Positions 1-12,502 of a stretch of 64,000 bases of DNA are shown in pieces. The translations under genes and the position numbers were made by a program. The DNA is from Neodiprion pinetum (lineage: Eukaryota > Arthropoda > Insecta > Hymenoptera > Diprionidae). The notes beneath the pieces were generated by a model, which was not told where the DNA came from, did not search any database, and saw nothing but the letters and a program-made list of their open reading frames with translations. Every line of letters starts with the position of its first letter. The first letter of the stretch is position 1. The stretch is from assembly GCF_021155775.2 (NCBI RefSeq), contig NC_060233.1, positions 41,209,609 to 41,273,608 of the forward strand. Reading direction: 5' to 3'.

Positions 1-66
1 CCAAATTTTATTTCACCTCTTAACCTTTTACTGATAATACAACTGCACGAAATTCAAATAGTGAAA

Positions 67-754
67 ATGGAAAAAATGTCACTGAGAGATATCGGCTTAA
101 TGTACGACGAGCAGTTCAACAAAAAAATGGAGATAGCTAAATTTTTGCTCAAGAATTTAGGCAATAAGAAAGGTTGGCGTACCTAATCTGAAAAAAGCTT
201 TTTACTACTCCTTTTTGACTCATGCAAGATATTACATCAACTCAACAGAGATACAATTGGCAACTAAATGGCTTATCAGAGTGAGCAACATAAAATCAGC
301 TGACTTGGAAGTGAAGAAAAATAGGAACGCCTTCCTGTCATACGTGGTAAAAGTTCTGCGCGACGGTGTTCTGCGTGGCTGTTTAGAGTCTGAGCCAGAT
401 TTACTCTGTGATCCGGATAATAGTTTGGCATTTTTGGATTACCCAGTAAAATCTATTACAAAATAATATAAAATTCTAGAACTTTTTATTACCACTATCA
501 GGGTATCATGAAATGTAAATAAAATCACTCAACATCAGGATGAATTCACTGGGAAGTCTGCGGAAGAAATTTTAAAAGACACGGTTAACCAGCCGATGAT
601 TCAGTTCCACTCAAAATGGTCCGAGGATCACAGAACATATGTGGCGGTAAAGCCAATACCAGGAAGAGGAGCTCTGGTCTACATGGCAGTTTCGAAGAAA
701 CCAGGCATGCAGAATTGGGACCTTCCTTCTCTTAAGAAAGCCCCCCAAGATTAG
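67..754 (+). CDS. Small DUF4485-like protein, three exons
   Basis: I assemble three exons, 67-172, 249-445 and 539-754, giving 172 residues. Donors are GTTGGC and GTAAAA; acceptors are CAACAG and CATCAG; phases match (1, then 0). Residues 1-100 look like Pfam DUF4485: an acidic YDEQF start, then FLLKNLGNKKE, a KW-hydrophobic helix, a KNRN motif, and a V-L-R-D-G-V-L-R-G segment ending in a proline/acidic tail. From memory, DUF4485 is found at the N terminus of the centrosomal protein CEP112 and in uncharacterised animal proteins; its function is unknown. The C-terminal 70 residues, with a PIPGRGALVYMAV strand-like stretch, I do not recognise. No signal peptide or membrane segment is visible. 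The frame stays open upstream to base 1, and an AG lies just before base 61, so a 5' exon outside the window is possible. The alternative acceptor at 228 puts the exon out of frame. The exon chain is fairly sure; the family name less so. Confidence 0.55.
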
Positions 755-890
755 CGTTTATTAGATCAATTTCACTATATAATCTTGGTATGAATAATGT
801 AGATATTGGTGGTCATATGTAATGTATTATAGCATGATTAAGAAATAATAATAAAACGTATTACCTGTGAAATGCTTTGTCACAATGTTG

Positions 891-896
891 AATAAA
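891..896 (+). terminator. AATAAA poly(A) signal of the DUF4485-like gene
   Basis: A canonical AATAAA lies 137 bp after the stop codon. It is followed by an A-rich, then T-rich stretch, as expected for a cleavage region. Confidence 0.5.
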
Positions 897-2192
897 GTAT
901 ACAGAATACAGAATTATCAACACATTATTTTTTATTGAAGATTTTTATGAAGCTGCGTCTGTGGTATCAGAACAATGCCCTTGCATAAGATGCCCTCGAA
1001 AAATTCATTAAGGCTACTTTTTATATTTACGTAAACATCATCCAATCTCTTTTCGCATTCTTATTTCTGTTGTAAAAATTAAAATCAAATCCTATCAACC
1101 ACTATAAAGGTAAACTCGTAATTTTGTATGAATATTGGTAATTGAAACTAGAGAGTCATGGATCCTTCGACTCTTATTCGTTATGTGCCACAACATTTTG
1201 CAGATTCCTGAAGTAGTGAAGAGTATAATACTGCGTACAGAACCAAATGAAGGGTATCAAACTGCATAAAAATAGAAATCGCATCCATCAGAGAGTGCTT
1301 GCAAAACACTGAGGATTAATTGGCTTTAGGAGAGCAAAATTATCGTGTGTTTATTTTAGAATACTTAAGGAGTTTGCTGACAGATTGAAATCAACGCATG
1401 AATTTTCTAGGGGTGTTAGCATCGTGTGACCAAAAATATTGTCTTAAACTGACGTTAATATGTGACTGGAAGACTATGATGCTACGATTCCCTGCGTTTT
1501 CTATAGTCTTAATGTTTATTTGTTTCAATGAAAAAAAAAAAAAAAACAAATACGATTGAAGAAAAGAACGGAAGTAGAACTAGGTTAAAACCTAATTGTG
1601 ATAAATTTCGGCAGATTTAAAATTTAAACAAGCACAATCCAAACTCTTGCCTTAAACATTCCTAGGCAACTATCTAACAAAGTATATGATACACATCACA
1701 GGACAAACAAAAACTAATTTGACGCTCACTAATCATCATCGGTAATTACAAGAATTCATTCAATATTGAGTATTAAGTATTTAATTCGTTCTATGTGACG
1801 TATTTAATATTATTAAATCAATGTGAGTAAAAATTTCATGTGCTCTGTGATGGACGTTATTTTAGTAAATTTTTTCATTCTAGTTTTAAGGCATAATTGA
1901 CCAATTCTGGTGTGAATGTGTAACTACTTATAACGTGGATAGAACAACTTTTTAAAAATAATTTTCAATAAATCACATAGTAGCCGAATAAATAGCTTAA
2001 AATCTCTAGCATCGTTATATCACCTACCATTATAATACAAAAACATGATTTTTGTTATTTGTAAACCCATAATATAAGTATATAAATTAGGTACACCTGT
2101 CATGGGAGATTTCTATTATAAATTAGAAAGAGAAAAGAAATGTAAAAAAAAAAATCAAAACTTACTTGTCACAACATTATGTATAGGAATAA

Positions 2193-2216
2193 TAGTAGTA
2201 GTAGTAGTAGTAGTAA

Positions 2217-2263
<47 letters not shown>

Positions 2264-2264
2264 A
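2193..2264. repeat. (AGT)n microsatellite
   Basis: About 24 units of AGT with one AAT interruption near 2215. It creates artificial poly-Val and poly-Tyr open frames on the two strands. Confidence 0.95.
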
Positions 2265-4361
2265 TAATAAAATATAAAAACACGGGCAAAACAAAGTATA
2301 TCGATTAAATAAAGTAAATCATTCGTGTATGATATAATTATGACAAAATTTGGATCAGAAATACTACCAACCACAGCGTATAGTATCAGTTATCCATTAC
2401 CCGAGGGTTACGTTGTCTAGGGAGGGAGGGGGGATGATTATCGCGCCCTGTGCTTTCTGCTTACTATTATTATATTACTATTCAACAATTCAAAATACTT
2501 ATAATGATACACACAACCTTGAGTAATCTCAACAGCTGCTGGCATTAGCCCAAACTAACTTATTACAGTTTAGAATACAAAACTAAGTTGCTTTTAAATA
2601 TTATTACTTTTTATGCATACGTATTACAATATATTTTCACTTCGTAAGTTAGTCTTTAGCCAATTTCAACACCACCACAGCATTGTATACAAAATATGCC
2701 AGGGCGCTAATAGTGTATTGATCTTTCTCCATTTAAGAAGAACAAACACGTAATACTACATTATGATACCATGTTTTTCTCATAGTTTGTCATGTTCATT
2801 AGGTTTTTCATTATTCATTTCATACTTCTGTACTCATTCATTACTATCTCTTCGTGCTTTATTCAAATTTCTATAATTTCGTGACGTGTTAGTATTATTA
2901 TTATCATTATTATCATCATTATTGTTATACTTTATTATAAAAATAATACTCAGTCAATTAGTTTGGATTAATACTCGTGTGAGAATTAAATAAAATTCAG
3001 TATGAGTGTTATGTATGTCATATGCAAGAATATGCAAACGGTAACTCATGTACATTACAGAGATGGATACAACATACTACAGGTATAGCAAGCAAGTTTC
3101 AATGCAAAACCAAGATTCAAAGTGATGACTCATCATTCAAGTGGTAATGTCTATTCAGACTTGGAAAATTGTATATGATACCAGCAGAGCGTGATTGTCC
3201 ACTGTTTCCATTTCTGGCTTGTAAATTCATTTATTTACTCATATTTTAACATTTTTTATTTCACTTCCCTTTTTTTGTTTTGTTTTTGCCAAATAAGAAT
3301 ACGCAGTATCATCACTTTTGGCACATGCTTTTAATGGACCCAATCTTTTGTTATTCATTTGAAGTCGTTCAACGATTACGAAATAGAATCATAGCATATT
3401 ACTAATTCCAACAAATAAAGGGGACGAATGATCTAAATTTATAGTAAAAACTCAATTTTCAAGCAATTCTAAGCTTCTTCTTGAGTATTATGCATATGTA
3501 CCTAATTTATAGGGTTTTGTATTTTTCACAATAGAAAAGTAAGGTATTTTACAACGTAATTGGGGTTTATTCTCCATTACCAACTCACAAGTGCAGAATA
3601 CCACTGCGTAAGTGCTTCGTTCTAGAATTTATTTTTATAAATACGAATAATAATTTATGAAAAAATGGATGATATCATTACCAAGTTTTTAAAAATATCA
3701 TATTAATAGAATCGGTAAAAGGCTTTTCTGTAAATATTTTTCCACGCTATCTCCGTCAACAACTCAATTACTTCATAGTTTTTATGAGTCCTAGTGCTTA
3801 AAAGGCGACTCTCAAGCGCTAGTGCTTTTAAAAACTACACAATATTTTCGTTTTTGAAAGGACATAGCGCAGAAAATAGGATTTGTGGCATGTGAGGTTA
3901 CCTGCCACGAAAAAAACTATTGTCTTACAAGTGTGAGATCAAGTACACTTTAATTGAAAAAATGATACTATTATGAAATAAGATGTTCGACATGGTGTTA
4001 AGACTATTTTGGCCCATCTCTTTACGTGTTGTACTCACAGCATTGCCGTATTACCATCTATATCATGTGAGAAATATTATCATCAAGAACTCGTATGCAA
4101 GGACCATTAACGCAAAAGGCTAAGTATATGAATCGACTGATTAAAAAAAGAAAAAAATACATAAATCAGGTTGTATAAAATATAATGTAGAATAAATTAA
4201 GCCAGTCGCTGCCAAATGTCACGCAAACGTTGGTGCAAATAAAAAGTAATAATTTATCGCTTAAATAATAATTAGGGTTGTAAAAATAAATGTAAAAAAC
4301 TAAATAATTTAATAATTAAGTAATGATTCGTAGGTGACCCTTTTAAGTAGTGTCAACGTAA

Positions 4362-4383
4362 AAAAGAAAAAAAAAAAAAAAAG

Positions 4384-4417
<34 letters not shown>
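4362..4417. repeat. A-rich tract grading into (GAAAA)n
   Basis: Two long A-runs are followed by four units of GAAAA. Simple low-complexity sequence. Confidence 0.85.
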
Positions 4418-4528
4418 CTTAAAAGTATTTAAATTAAAGGAGTGGAATACTGATGTAGAAACCTATTAAAAAAAAGCCTCGACTACCTGAACCAAATTGT
4501 CAAAACCATAGCAGACTCGTTACTAATT

Positions 4529-4552
4529 AATAATAATAATAATAATAATAAT
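4529..4552. repeat. (AAT)n microsatellite
   Basis: About eight AAT units in AT-rich flanking DNA. Confidence 0.9.
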
Positions 4553-4695
4553 GTTAGAATACTCTATAATTAACCATTAATTAATTAATATAATTAATAA
4601 AATAGCAATACTCAATCAATGTATAGTTACAAAGAATAACTTCAGCTTCAGTATTAGTAGAGAGCTCAAAACTAATCTACCTATGTATAATAGTT

Positions 4696-4737
4696 GTAGT
4701 AGTAGTAGTAATAATAATAATAATAATAATAATAATA
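4696..4737. repeat. Compound (AGT)n(AAT)n microsatellite
   Basis: AGT units run directly into AAT units. This is the same pair of motifs as at 2.2 kb. Confidence 0.9.
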
Positions 4738-6134
4738 TCTTTAATTTATTCTGCCAACTGCAGAGACATGTCTAAAAATGCCTAACAAAAACTGTCCGCT
4801 TTATATTATGTATAGCTGCGTTACGTGCGGTTATTTATTGTTAACTCAGGGTATAGTAAAAGTAGTTACAGTAGTAGTAGAAAATGGTCATTCGAAAAAT
4901 TTGTTCAGATCAAAAGAATATCTTCAAAGAATTGACCATGTATATGTAGTATACTACAATATACATGAATTCAAATAATCCTGCTGACGAGTCGAGTTAC
5001 GTGTGCTCTCAAGTTCAAAATTCAACTCTGAACTCTGTATCTAAATATTTTTTCGATACTAAGTGATTTATTTATGTTTTTCTTTTTTATTATTCATTTT
5101 ATGTAACAACGGAGAAAATATCGAACACGAATGGTGGTGCAACACCTGTTTGCGGCCCAGTTAATTCATAAAGAGTTTCCTTGCTCAAGTTGATTTTACC
5201 TTTGTGGAATTTTAAAGTATATGAAAGTTGTGCACTACGATTGTTATACTAACATGACTTGAAACAGTTCATCCGTGAATATACTCGAACTTGTAATCAA
5301 TTTATTTATTCATTTTAGAGATGTAATTGTCTTTCCTTTTAAATATTTGCGAAATGACATAGATATAAAAACAAATTTATTGAGGCAATTGAAAGTTACT
5401 TTCGAAATGCCAGAAACGTATTTTCGAATGAATTGAATTTACTGCTTATATGAGTTTGATAACATATTACTTATTGTGGAAGTAGCAAAGTTTGAAATTC
5501 AGATCACAGTGGAAAATATACTCGTCTTATAACACATGCATGGATCATCCGTTCCTAACTATGCCGCTACCCTATACTGTCTCTATCGCTTAGCTAATTA
5601 TCATTTATATATATAGTAATATAGAATAATATATATTTTGTATAATATATATCTATAATCTATACACGTGTGTTTATAAGGCTTCTTGAATAACAACTAT
5701 ATGTATGTATAATGCTAAGCCACTAGGCAGCTGCTGCCAATACTAAATTTCCAGAGTGTCAAAAACTTCCGCCGATATTAGTTGTTGGTGAGAAACAGTT
5801 AGAGAGATACCGAGAAAGAGAGAGAGAGAAAGAGAGAAGTGGAAAAAAAAAATTAAATTATTTAAATAAAGTAAAAAACAAAATACAATGACGCGATGAG
5901 AAAAAGAAAATATATAAAATTTTTATGCCCTTAACTATATTCTATGTTACAAAACTAAATCTATTTTTGGCAAAGTTATTTAGGTATACAATATTAAGTA
6001 TAACAATACGCGAGTAGATGCACTGGCCACAATATTATGCACTATTTAAGGCTGCTTATCTTTGTGTTTTATCAACATCAGTTATCTGTACAATCTGGAA
6101 TATGTTTATCAACGATTCCTTCTGCATCTCTCAG

Positions 6135-6268
6135 GTGCTTTGTTAAAAAATGAAAATGCTTACAATGAAATTCTTCATTCATTAGTTACTAGTCCACCAG
6201 GGAACACTTTAGTCAGTTCACAATTTGATACGTTGTTAGTTAAAAACATTCGAATATCCGAGGTTTAA
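6135..6268 (+). other. Possible terminal coding exon, unidentified
   Basis: A strong acceptor (pyrimidine-rich TTCTGCATCTCTCAG) precedes 44 open codons ending in TAA, including SLVTSPPGNTLVSSQF. A second open stretch in another frame follows at about 6,283-6,410 (contains GSGRIIGSSSVKAV). I found no upstream exon or start, and the family is not recognised. It could be a remnant exon, part of a 3' UTR, or chance. Confidence 0.18.
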
Positions 6269-7032
6269 TAATATTTTACAATGGGGGGCATTCCCTGGAG
6301 GCAACCAAAACCTATCTGGAAGTCTTTGCATGAAACTTGGAAGTGGTCGTATAATTGGCAGCAGTAGCGTGAAAGCGGTGATGTTAATTATTCTTAAAAT
6401 CCGGCATTAAGTGGAGAACGTTACCTACGTACTTCCTGAAACTCCTGCAAGTCAAGGGCTAAGAAAGTCATCGCAACGATTGACGAGTATTATTGCGAAA
6501 TGACCAATGTAAGTAATTCTAATCAGATCCGTTATTGCTTTTGGATAGTCAGATTACGTAGTGACGCTTTTAAACCATTTAAGTACTAGTTTGTGTCCTT
6601 ATTTTAAAATTTTTTGTAACGATACTGTTCATTTTGACGGCTCATATATAATCGGTAAGAGTATTACTTCACTGTGTTTAAACAAGTTAAACGTATCGAA
6701 AAGAATCTACAACCTCTAGACATTATTAATCATAATATACCGTAAGTAAATTGTCCATGATTTTTAATAGGAAGAAAAAAAATGAAAAAAAAACAAAAAA
6801 AAAAAAAAAAACGAAGAGAAACTAACAAAAAGCAGTAAAATACAGTAATTAAGACGATACTGGCATCACATTCCTACATGAAATAAAAAATATGTTACTT
6901 TAAGTTAGTGAGTATACTAAGGTCTTAGCAATTAACCGTCGATTAATACGCAAAGGTAACTTTCCCGCTACCAACATTTTTTGTTACCCTTTGTAAATTT
7001 TTGTCTGTCCTAAAAGTATACACTTGTTCACG

Positions 7033-7034
<2 letters not shown>

Positions 7035-7066
<32 letters not shown>
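7035..7066. repeat. A32 homopolymer
   Basis: An uninterrupted run of 32 A followed by three TTAAAA-like units. No retroelement body is visible next to it. Confidence 0.9.
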
Positions 7067-7068
<2 letters not shown>

Positions 7069-7598
7069 AAAATTAAAATTAAAATTTCGATCACTAGTAA
7101 AGTTTAACTGGGTCATTCGCAAAAAGCTTAAAATTATATAACTTAATGGAGTATTATGATTGCTTATGTTGTCAAAAAGCTAATGGCCTAGGGAACAATT
7201 CGATTAAGAGCTAGTTTATGACCCAATTAGTGAGCTTAAGGCAACCAAGAAAGTGATCACTAATCATTTGATCAAAAACAAGCACAAAGAATCTCTTTTA
7301 GATTGTTCTTATCTCTCTTTTTCCGTCTTCTTAATTTTTTGGAAACCTTGAACAGTAATTCCAGCACCACATTTTTACCGTCAACTTAACTTCGATTACG
7401 ACTAATTAATTGATTAAAAAACAGGCTTCTTCTATCTATGTAAGAACTTCACAACATCAAAAAACAGTTTGTATATACAATCGTTATATCACCACTTGCA
7501 AGCATAGAAAATTTAGTATAAAAATATTTTCTCGTTTTCATATGTACAATTCGTATAACTTCTCATAATTAGGGTAATACTGCGAATTAATATCATCA

Positions 7599-7604
7599 TT
7601 TATT
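7599..7604 (-). terminator. Proximal poly(A) signal candidate for the ZAD-GATA gene
   Basis: AATAAA on the - strand, 224 bp past the stop codon. It is the nearest canonical hexamer I found, but more distal ones exist in the AT-rich DNA beyond. Confidence 0.35.
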
Positions 7605-7827
7605 TGCGTTTTGTTCCCCAGGCCACACAGCTTTGGGAATACTGTGCAATATTTCGATTCCCTGTTTCATCTTTTCTTTTTTCATATAGGTAATTCATTA
7701 CTTGATATCTTGTAGAGAGCATGCCGCTAACACCCTGTGTGTCACCGGACAGATCTATGTCTGTGCAGAGATTCTTAGTTACATTTTATACTATATATTT
7801 ACGCTTCTCGTGAACAAGACGAAACTC

Positions 7828-10800
7828 TCACTGGGCATCTACCGACAGCGACGTAGCAACTAGATTCAGCGGTACATCCGAGACATTTTCTTCATCCCCT
7901 TCATCTGCTTCTTCTGTAATGTTGCGTTGCTGTTCCATCACTTCGCTCTTCAAATGCTAATAACGGAAAGTGAAATTTTATTGAAGCCAAGTCACCCAGT
8001 AATGTGATTATAAAAAAAAAAAAAAAGGCAATGAAGAATAACTTACATGCATCATATACCCAGGAAGGGGGAGTGGATAGTTCAGTTGGGGGGTAGAAGT
8101 AGGTGGAGGATGAGTTCCTGGTATACGAGGAGGAGTCAATGCTGCCATCATAAGGTGAGGTTGGATCTGCCTGCGAAGAGCTGCTAACATGTCTGCACTC
8201 TCTGAATCCAACTGTTCAGGCTGTGATGAATTTCCGTCTCCTTTTTCTGTTAGACAGTTAAAAATCTATTCTTTATAACCATCTTTTGAAATGTACGATT
8301 GTTTTTTATTTTAGCGAAGTCAATAATATATACCAAGTTTTTTGTATTCAACAAGTTTCACAAACTAATCGAAGATAGGTGAACTGATTAGCACAGCAAT
8401 CATTGAAAATACCAATGACAATTTCGGTTTGATAGGTAGTTATTTTAAAATCACTTAAAAGCTCGCTTGATGGGCTCAATAACAGTTTCCTACACAAGCA
8501 CAAATTCAAATATCTTTATAATAATGATTATTGATAGGAAAACAAATGGCTAATTACAAAAAGTTCATACTTCTGTGTCTCGTTGGTTTTTCGCCTTTCG
8601 GCCTGCGTCTACGCGTATGAATAGTGTCCCTTCGCATTGTGACAGGGCGATTTACTCCATGGAGTTTATAGTACAACCCACAAGCATTACAGACCATTTC
8701 TCCTTTCATATTTCGCCGCCATATTGTCGTTGTCATAGTCCCACAATTTGTACAAGACATGTCAACTTTTTTAGCAATGTTTCCACTGTGCGGATCAAAC
8801 TGTTTCTGCTCACCGACCTGTTATAAAATATAAAACAAAAATAGTTTCACTCAAAATTCACTAGAATTGTACTACTTAAACCAGTATTCAACAGATTATT
8901 TGCTTGCACTGACCTTTCCTTTCATTTTATTAGACCAAGCAGTGAAATCATGAGCCTGTTCTTCGCTGGATTCGTGGTGATAATTAATCACATCTGGACT
9001 GGCAGGGGCTTTACTGGGATAACTTTGTTTTCGCCTACCCTTTGTCTCTTTCTTTCCCACACTAGCAGGACTGGAAGGATTACTATCCATGGAAGTACTC
9101 TATATAACAAAAATTGAATTCAACACCAATTGAATTCTTATTAAAATATAGAATAAAAGTTTATAAATTGATTGTCATTAAATTATGTTTGTAAAATGAA
9201 ATACATTTTACGAAGAATTGCATTTTGTCATAATATATTCAAATAAAATTCAATAATGGAAAAAGTTTAGTAAACAACAAAGAATTTCACATTTTTATCT
9301 GAACATCTGTTGATAGTCGGTTGACAAAATTTTTAGAGTAGGGCTTAACTTGGAGCACATCACAAAGCAGTTCCAGTTATCTATTATTTGTTAGACCGTC
9401 AAAGCCTCTACCTGTCAGGCCAGGTGTGCCTTTATTCAGACCCATGGGCTCCCTTAACACCCCTAGTAGCTACCTGGGTCTCTCTAAGTTTACCCATCTG
9501 GCTTTGTGGAATTTGCATTTGTATTTCTCAGTACTGTGTTGATAAGATGTGAATTTTATACCCCAGTTTCACAAGAAAATTTGCACAACTATTATTGCCA
9601 GAGAAGATGTACCTTTTTTATAAATAATTCATTGATAGTTTGTAATTACAAGCAAATAAGAAGGGAAAAAACGATGGGTACAGAAAAAAAAATGCTATTT
9701 CGTCTTTTCTACATGAGTTTACCTTGTTATCGATGCATGACATATTAGTGCGATTTCCAAGCACAGAGCAATCTGGCATTGTTCGCTCAATTGTTGTACC
9801 CTGGGTATCCCGGTAGAATCGTATCTGCGGAGACACTTTGCCAGTCTCAACGGCGGTGATACCGATCTGCCTATTGTTGATTAGAGAGCGCAACAAATTA
9901 GTTGCTTCACCACTAAACCCGTTGTTCAACTTATCACCATTTGTCCTTGTTATTTCCAAACTTCTGTTACTAGGCCAATAAAAATGATTGTTTAATTATG
10001 CAGGTCAGCTGAAAATAACTACTATCCAATATTGTATACCTTTATCAAAACGGAACTACTTGTAAACAGCAAACACGATCTTGTACTCGAAACATTCCAA
10101 TAGTGAGAATTTGTTGTAAAGTTTAAACAGATTTACAAGGTCAAGTAGCAGGTGAGAATCAGGCTAACAACCCTCAATCTTCACTCATAACAGATATGGT
10201 GAAACTTCTTGGAACAGATTGTCCCAAATATGATAAAGAAACTACACTATTACGACTCATCACTTAAAAAACGCGTTAAAAAATTTGGAACCAGTCAAGT
10301 TAATTCTGCTAAATCTTTAAATAACATTAATACATTGATGTGACTGACAAAAAAACAGATTACGAAAATGTAGTTACTCACTTTGCAAGTGCCTGCCAAA
10401 GTTTTGTTGTCTCTTGATCGATGTGTGTGTCAGAACAGTTGCTTTCGGGAGTGTCCATTCTATTAACAGGACTTCGATTGGGTGTACTTTGTTTAGAACT
10501 TTCGTATCCAGTATCCAATTTGACCCTCTTACTAACAGTCATGTCATAGCCATTTTCTTCCCCATCAGATTCAGGATCACGATCTTCGATCTCCAATCTC
10601 TCTGGGTCGGAACTGTTTGAGCACGTATCATCTTCTGGTTCACATTTTATCGCGTCTTGCTCGGGCATCTCCTTCGTGCGTAATTCTAAGTGATGGGTCT
10701 GCGTTGACAGCGATACATTTTGAATACTGGCTGGAGAATTGGGCTTCTCATTGAAAAGGGTTTTGTTCAATTGAAGAAACGACTGGAGCGGACTTAAGTC

Positions 10801-12502
10801 TGCTACTTTGGCAGTGGAGAAAGATTGATTGTCCTGTAAAAATAATGCAGTGTTGCTTAGTTGTTTAGGCCAATTATGATATATTTATCTAAAAGTAACC
10901 TTTAACTCGGAAAGAGAAAAAAAAAAACGAACACTATCAAACTAACGCGATAAGTGATTTCAGTTAATGGGGAAAACCTTGAGGTTGTTCTGATAATTAA
11001 TTGCTGTAAGTTGAGAGTTGAGAATGAGTGAGAACATGTGGAATATAAAATACAGTGACACTCAGTTCTTATCTACAATCAAATTGCACATATAGCACAT
11101 TCCGTCATTGCATCACTACGTGGAACGGAACGAAATGACTAGGTATCACTGTCAGCACATCAGGCCAACTTGAACTACGTGAGTAGTCATTGATACCAAG
11201 TATCCTTTCCTCTTGCTAATCATTTCTCTTTCTTTTTTTCTTTCCTCATTTCAGACATGAATGGATTTTTTTTTTTCTGTCATTTTTCCTTTATGTAGAA
11301 ATACGCTAAATGAAATTATATCTTTCGGCAGAAAAGATTTTCGAAAACATTGGTCAAGAGATTGATAGACAGTCATTGATCTCTCAAGTTTTTACCTGGT
11401 CTCCGTCAGACAGTTGCATGGCATAATCCAGATACTGTTTCAGGATGACATCAGACTTGCGAGATACTTCACGGAAGTTATGAAGTACATCTAACTTGTA
11501 CACACAGCGATGGCATATGATTGGTGGAAGAGAGTCCCCATCATTCACCTGCGCAATTCATAAAATCGTTGCAGTATTTTAACCTAACATTTTTCTTTTC
11601 GTTAAATTAATACGAGTGAAATTTTTTCAAGTTAACCACTAATGGTTCATGGTGATATTATGCGAATGAGAAAAATTATTGAGAGTGGGGTTAGGAAGGA
11701 GGGGAGAGATGGGTTGGTTTTTCATTTTCGGTAATAAAATAAACTCGATTATTTGTTTATTTAATATTACGTGAACGTAGAACGACGCGCGTAGCTGGAC
11801 TTTGAAGGAACAAAAAAAAAAAAGGAAAAAAAAAGATGCGGTTTGAAAAACCCGAAATTTACGAATTACGATGTATCGCGAAAGATATTCGTGACGGAGG
11901 ATGCAGTGATACGAATGAGACGGAGATAGGTGACTAAGTTTGGATAAATTTAGCTTATCACCTGGAGAATCACATGGGCCGAATAAACGTAACATAGGAA
12001 CCAGGGTACGTACGTGTAGTTATACACGTATAGGACGGATGGATAGGCAGAGAAACGCGTATTCATAATATCTCTCGGTGTACGATATCGAATCGCTATG
12101 GAATAAAGTGACAAGCGACGAGTAGGTGAAACCTGATAACAGGGTGTCTAAATAAGGAGCTGCCCCCCCCCCCCCCCCCTCCGGTCTGTATAAGCCTACA
12201 AGGAGCTTATCACTGCCATTTTAAATTCTCAAGCCTCTTATCTTTCCGACACATCTTACGCCAAACTTTCTCTCTTGTCATTAGGCCAGATGTTGCGTAT
12301 AGTTGATGGTATATTAAGGGGTTTATTTGTTTAATGATTGATAAAAGTTGTCTCGTAAACTCACCGCTATCGATAGGCACGTAAGTATCTTGTCAGCGAA
12401 GTTACGCTGCGTGCCCTCTTCGTCAAAAATGGATAATTTTACACCGTCCGACGATAAACAAAGGCGACACAGCTCGTAAAATTTTGGCGGTACATTAAAC
12501 AT
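7828..12502 (-). CDS. ZAD and GATA-type zinc finger transcription factor, eight exons
   Basis: Exons in transcript order are 12502-12365, 11548-11396, 10833-10382, 9963-9723, 9099-8914, 8817-8571, 8246-8047 and 7956-7828. All junctions are GT/AG, phases match, and the product is 581 residues. The start is the first ATG after an in-frame TAA (12514-12512). Residues 8-97 form a ZAD: C12-x2-C15 (CRLCL) and C58-x2-C61 (ICHRC), then a FREVSRKSD-type helix. ZADs dimerise and are usually joined to C2H2 fingers. Here the only finger is a single GATA finger, C412-x2-C415-x17-C433-x2-C436, with WRRN, the NACGLYYKLH helix and a basic RRRRPKGEKP tail, so WGATAR binding is expected. The long acidic, Ser-rich linker carries KRVKLD (199-204, a c-Myc-type nuclear signal) and IKCE (159-162, SUMO consensus). 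The tail has LKSE and PLNLV (568-572), like a CtBP-binding motif. I see no second GATA finger. Confidence 0.9.
12163..12179. repeat. C17 homopolymer in intron 1 of the ZAD-GATA gene
   Basis: A run of 17 C is unusual in this AT-rich half. Such runs are prone to length error in sequencing. Confidence 0.9.

Larger units (their letters stand above)
897..7827. other. AT-rich, repeat-rich interval; possible long 3' UTR of the ZAD-GATA gene
   Basis: About 6.9 kb with strong A/T bias, many A-runs and trinucleotide repeats, and no convincing gene on either strand except a weak exon candidate near 6.1 kb. Read on the - strand it lies directly downstream of the ZAD-GATA stop codon. Possible - strand AATAAA signals sit close to the stop (7604-7599) and at the far end near 930, so the 3' UTR could be about 0.2 kb or nearly 7 kb long. 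Both this gene and the DUF4485-like gene point into this interval. Confidence 0.5.

Noticed and set aside
229..248. Earlier acceptor (CATGCAAG) for exon 2 of the DUF4485-like gene
   Set aside because: With the upstream exon's phase it leads to an early stop; the acceptor at CAACAG keeps the frame and the family-like sequence.
2102..2374. Overlapping + and - open frames rich in Val or Tyr
   Set aside because: Both are translations of the (AGT)n microsatellite.
12368..12375. TATCGATA, matching the insect DRE/BEAF core
   Set aside because: It lies within coding exon 1 of the ZAD-GATA gene, where the bases are explained by Leu-Ser-Ile codons; a promoter role is unsupported.
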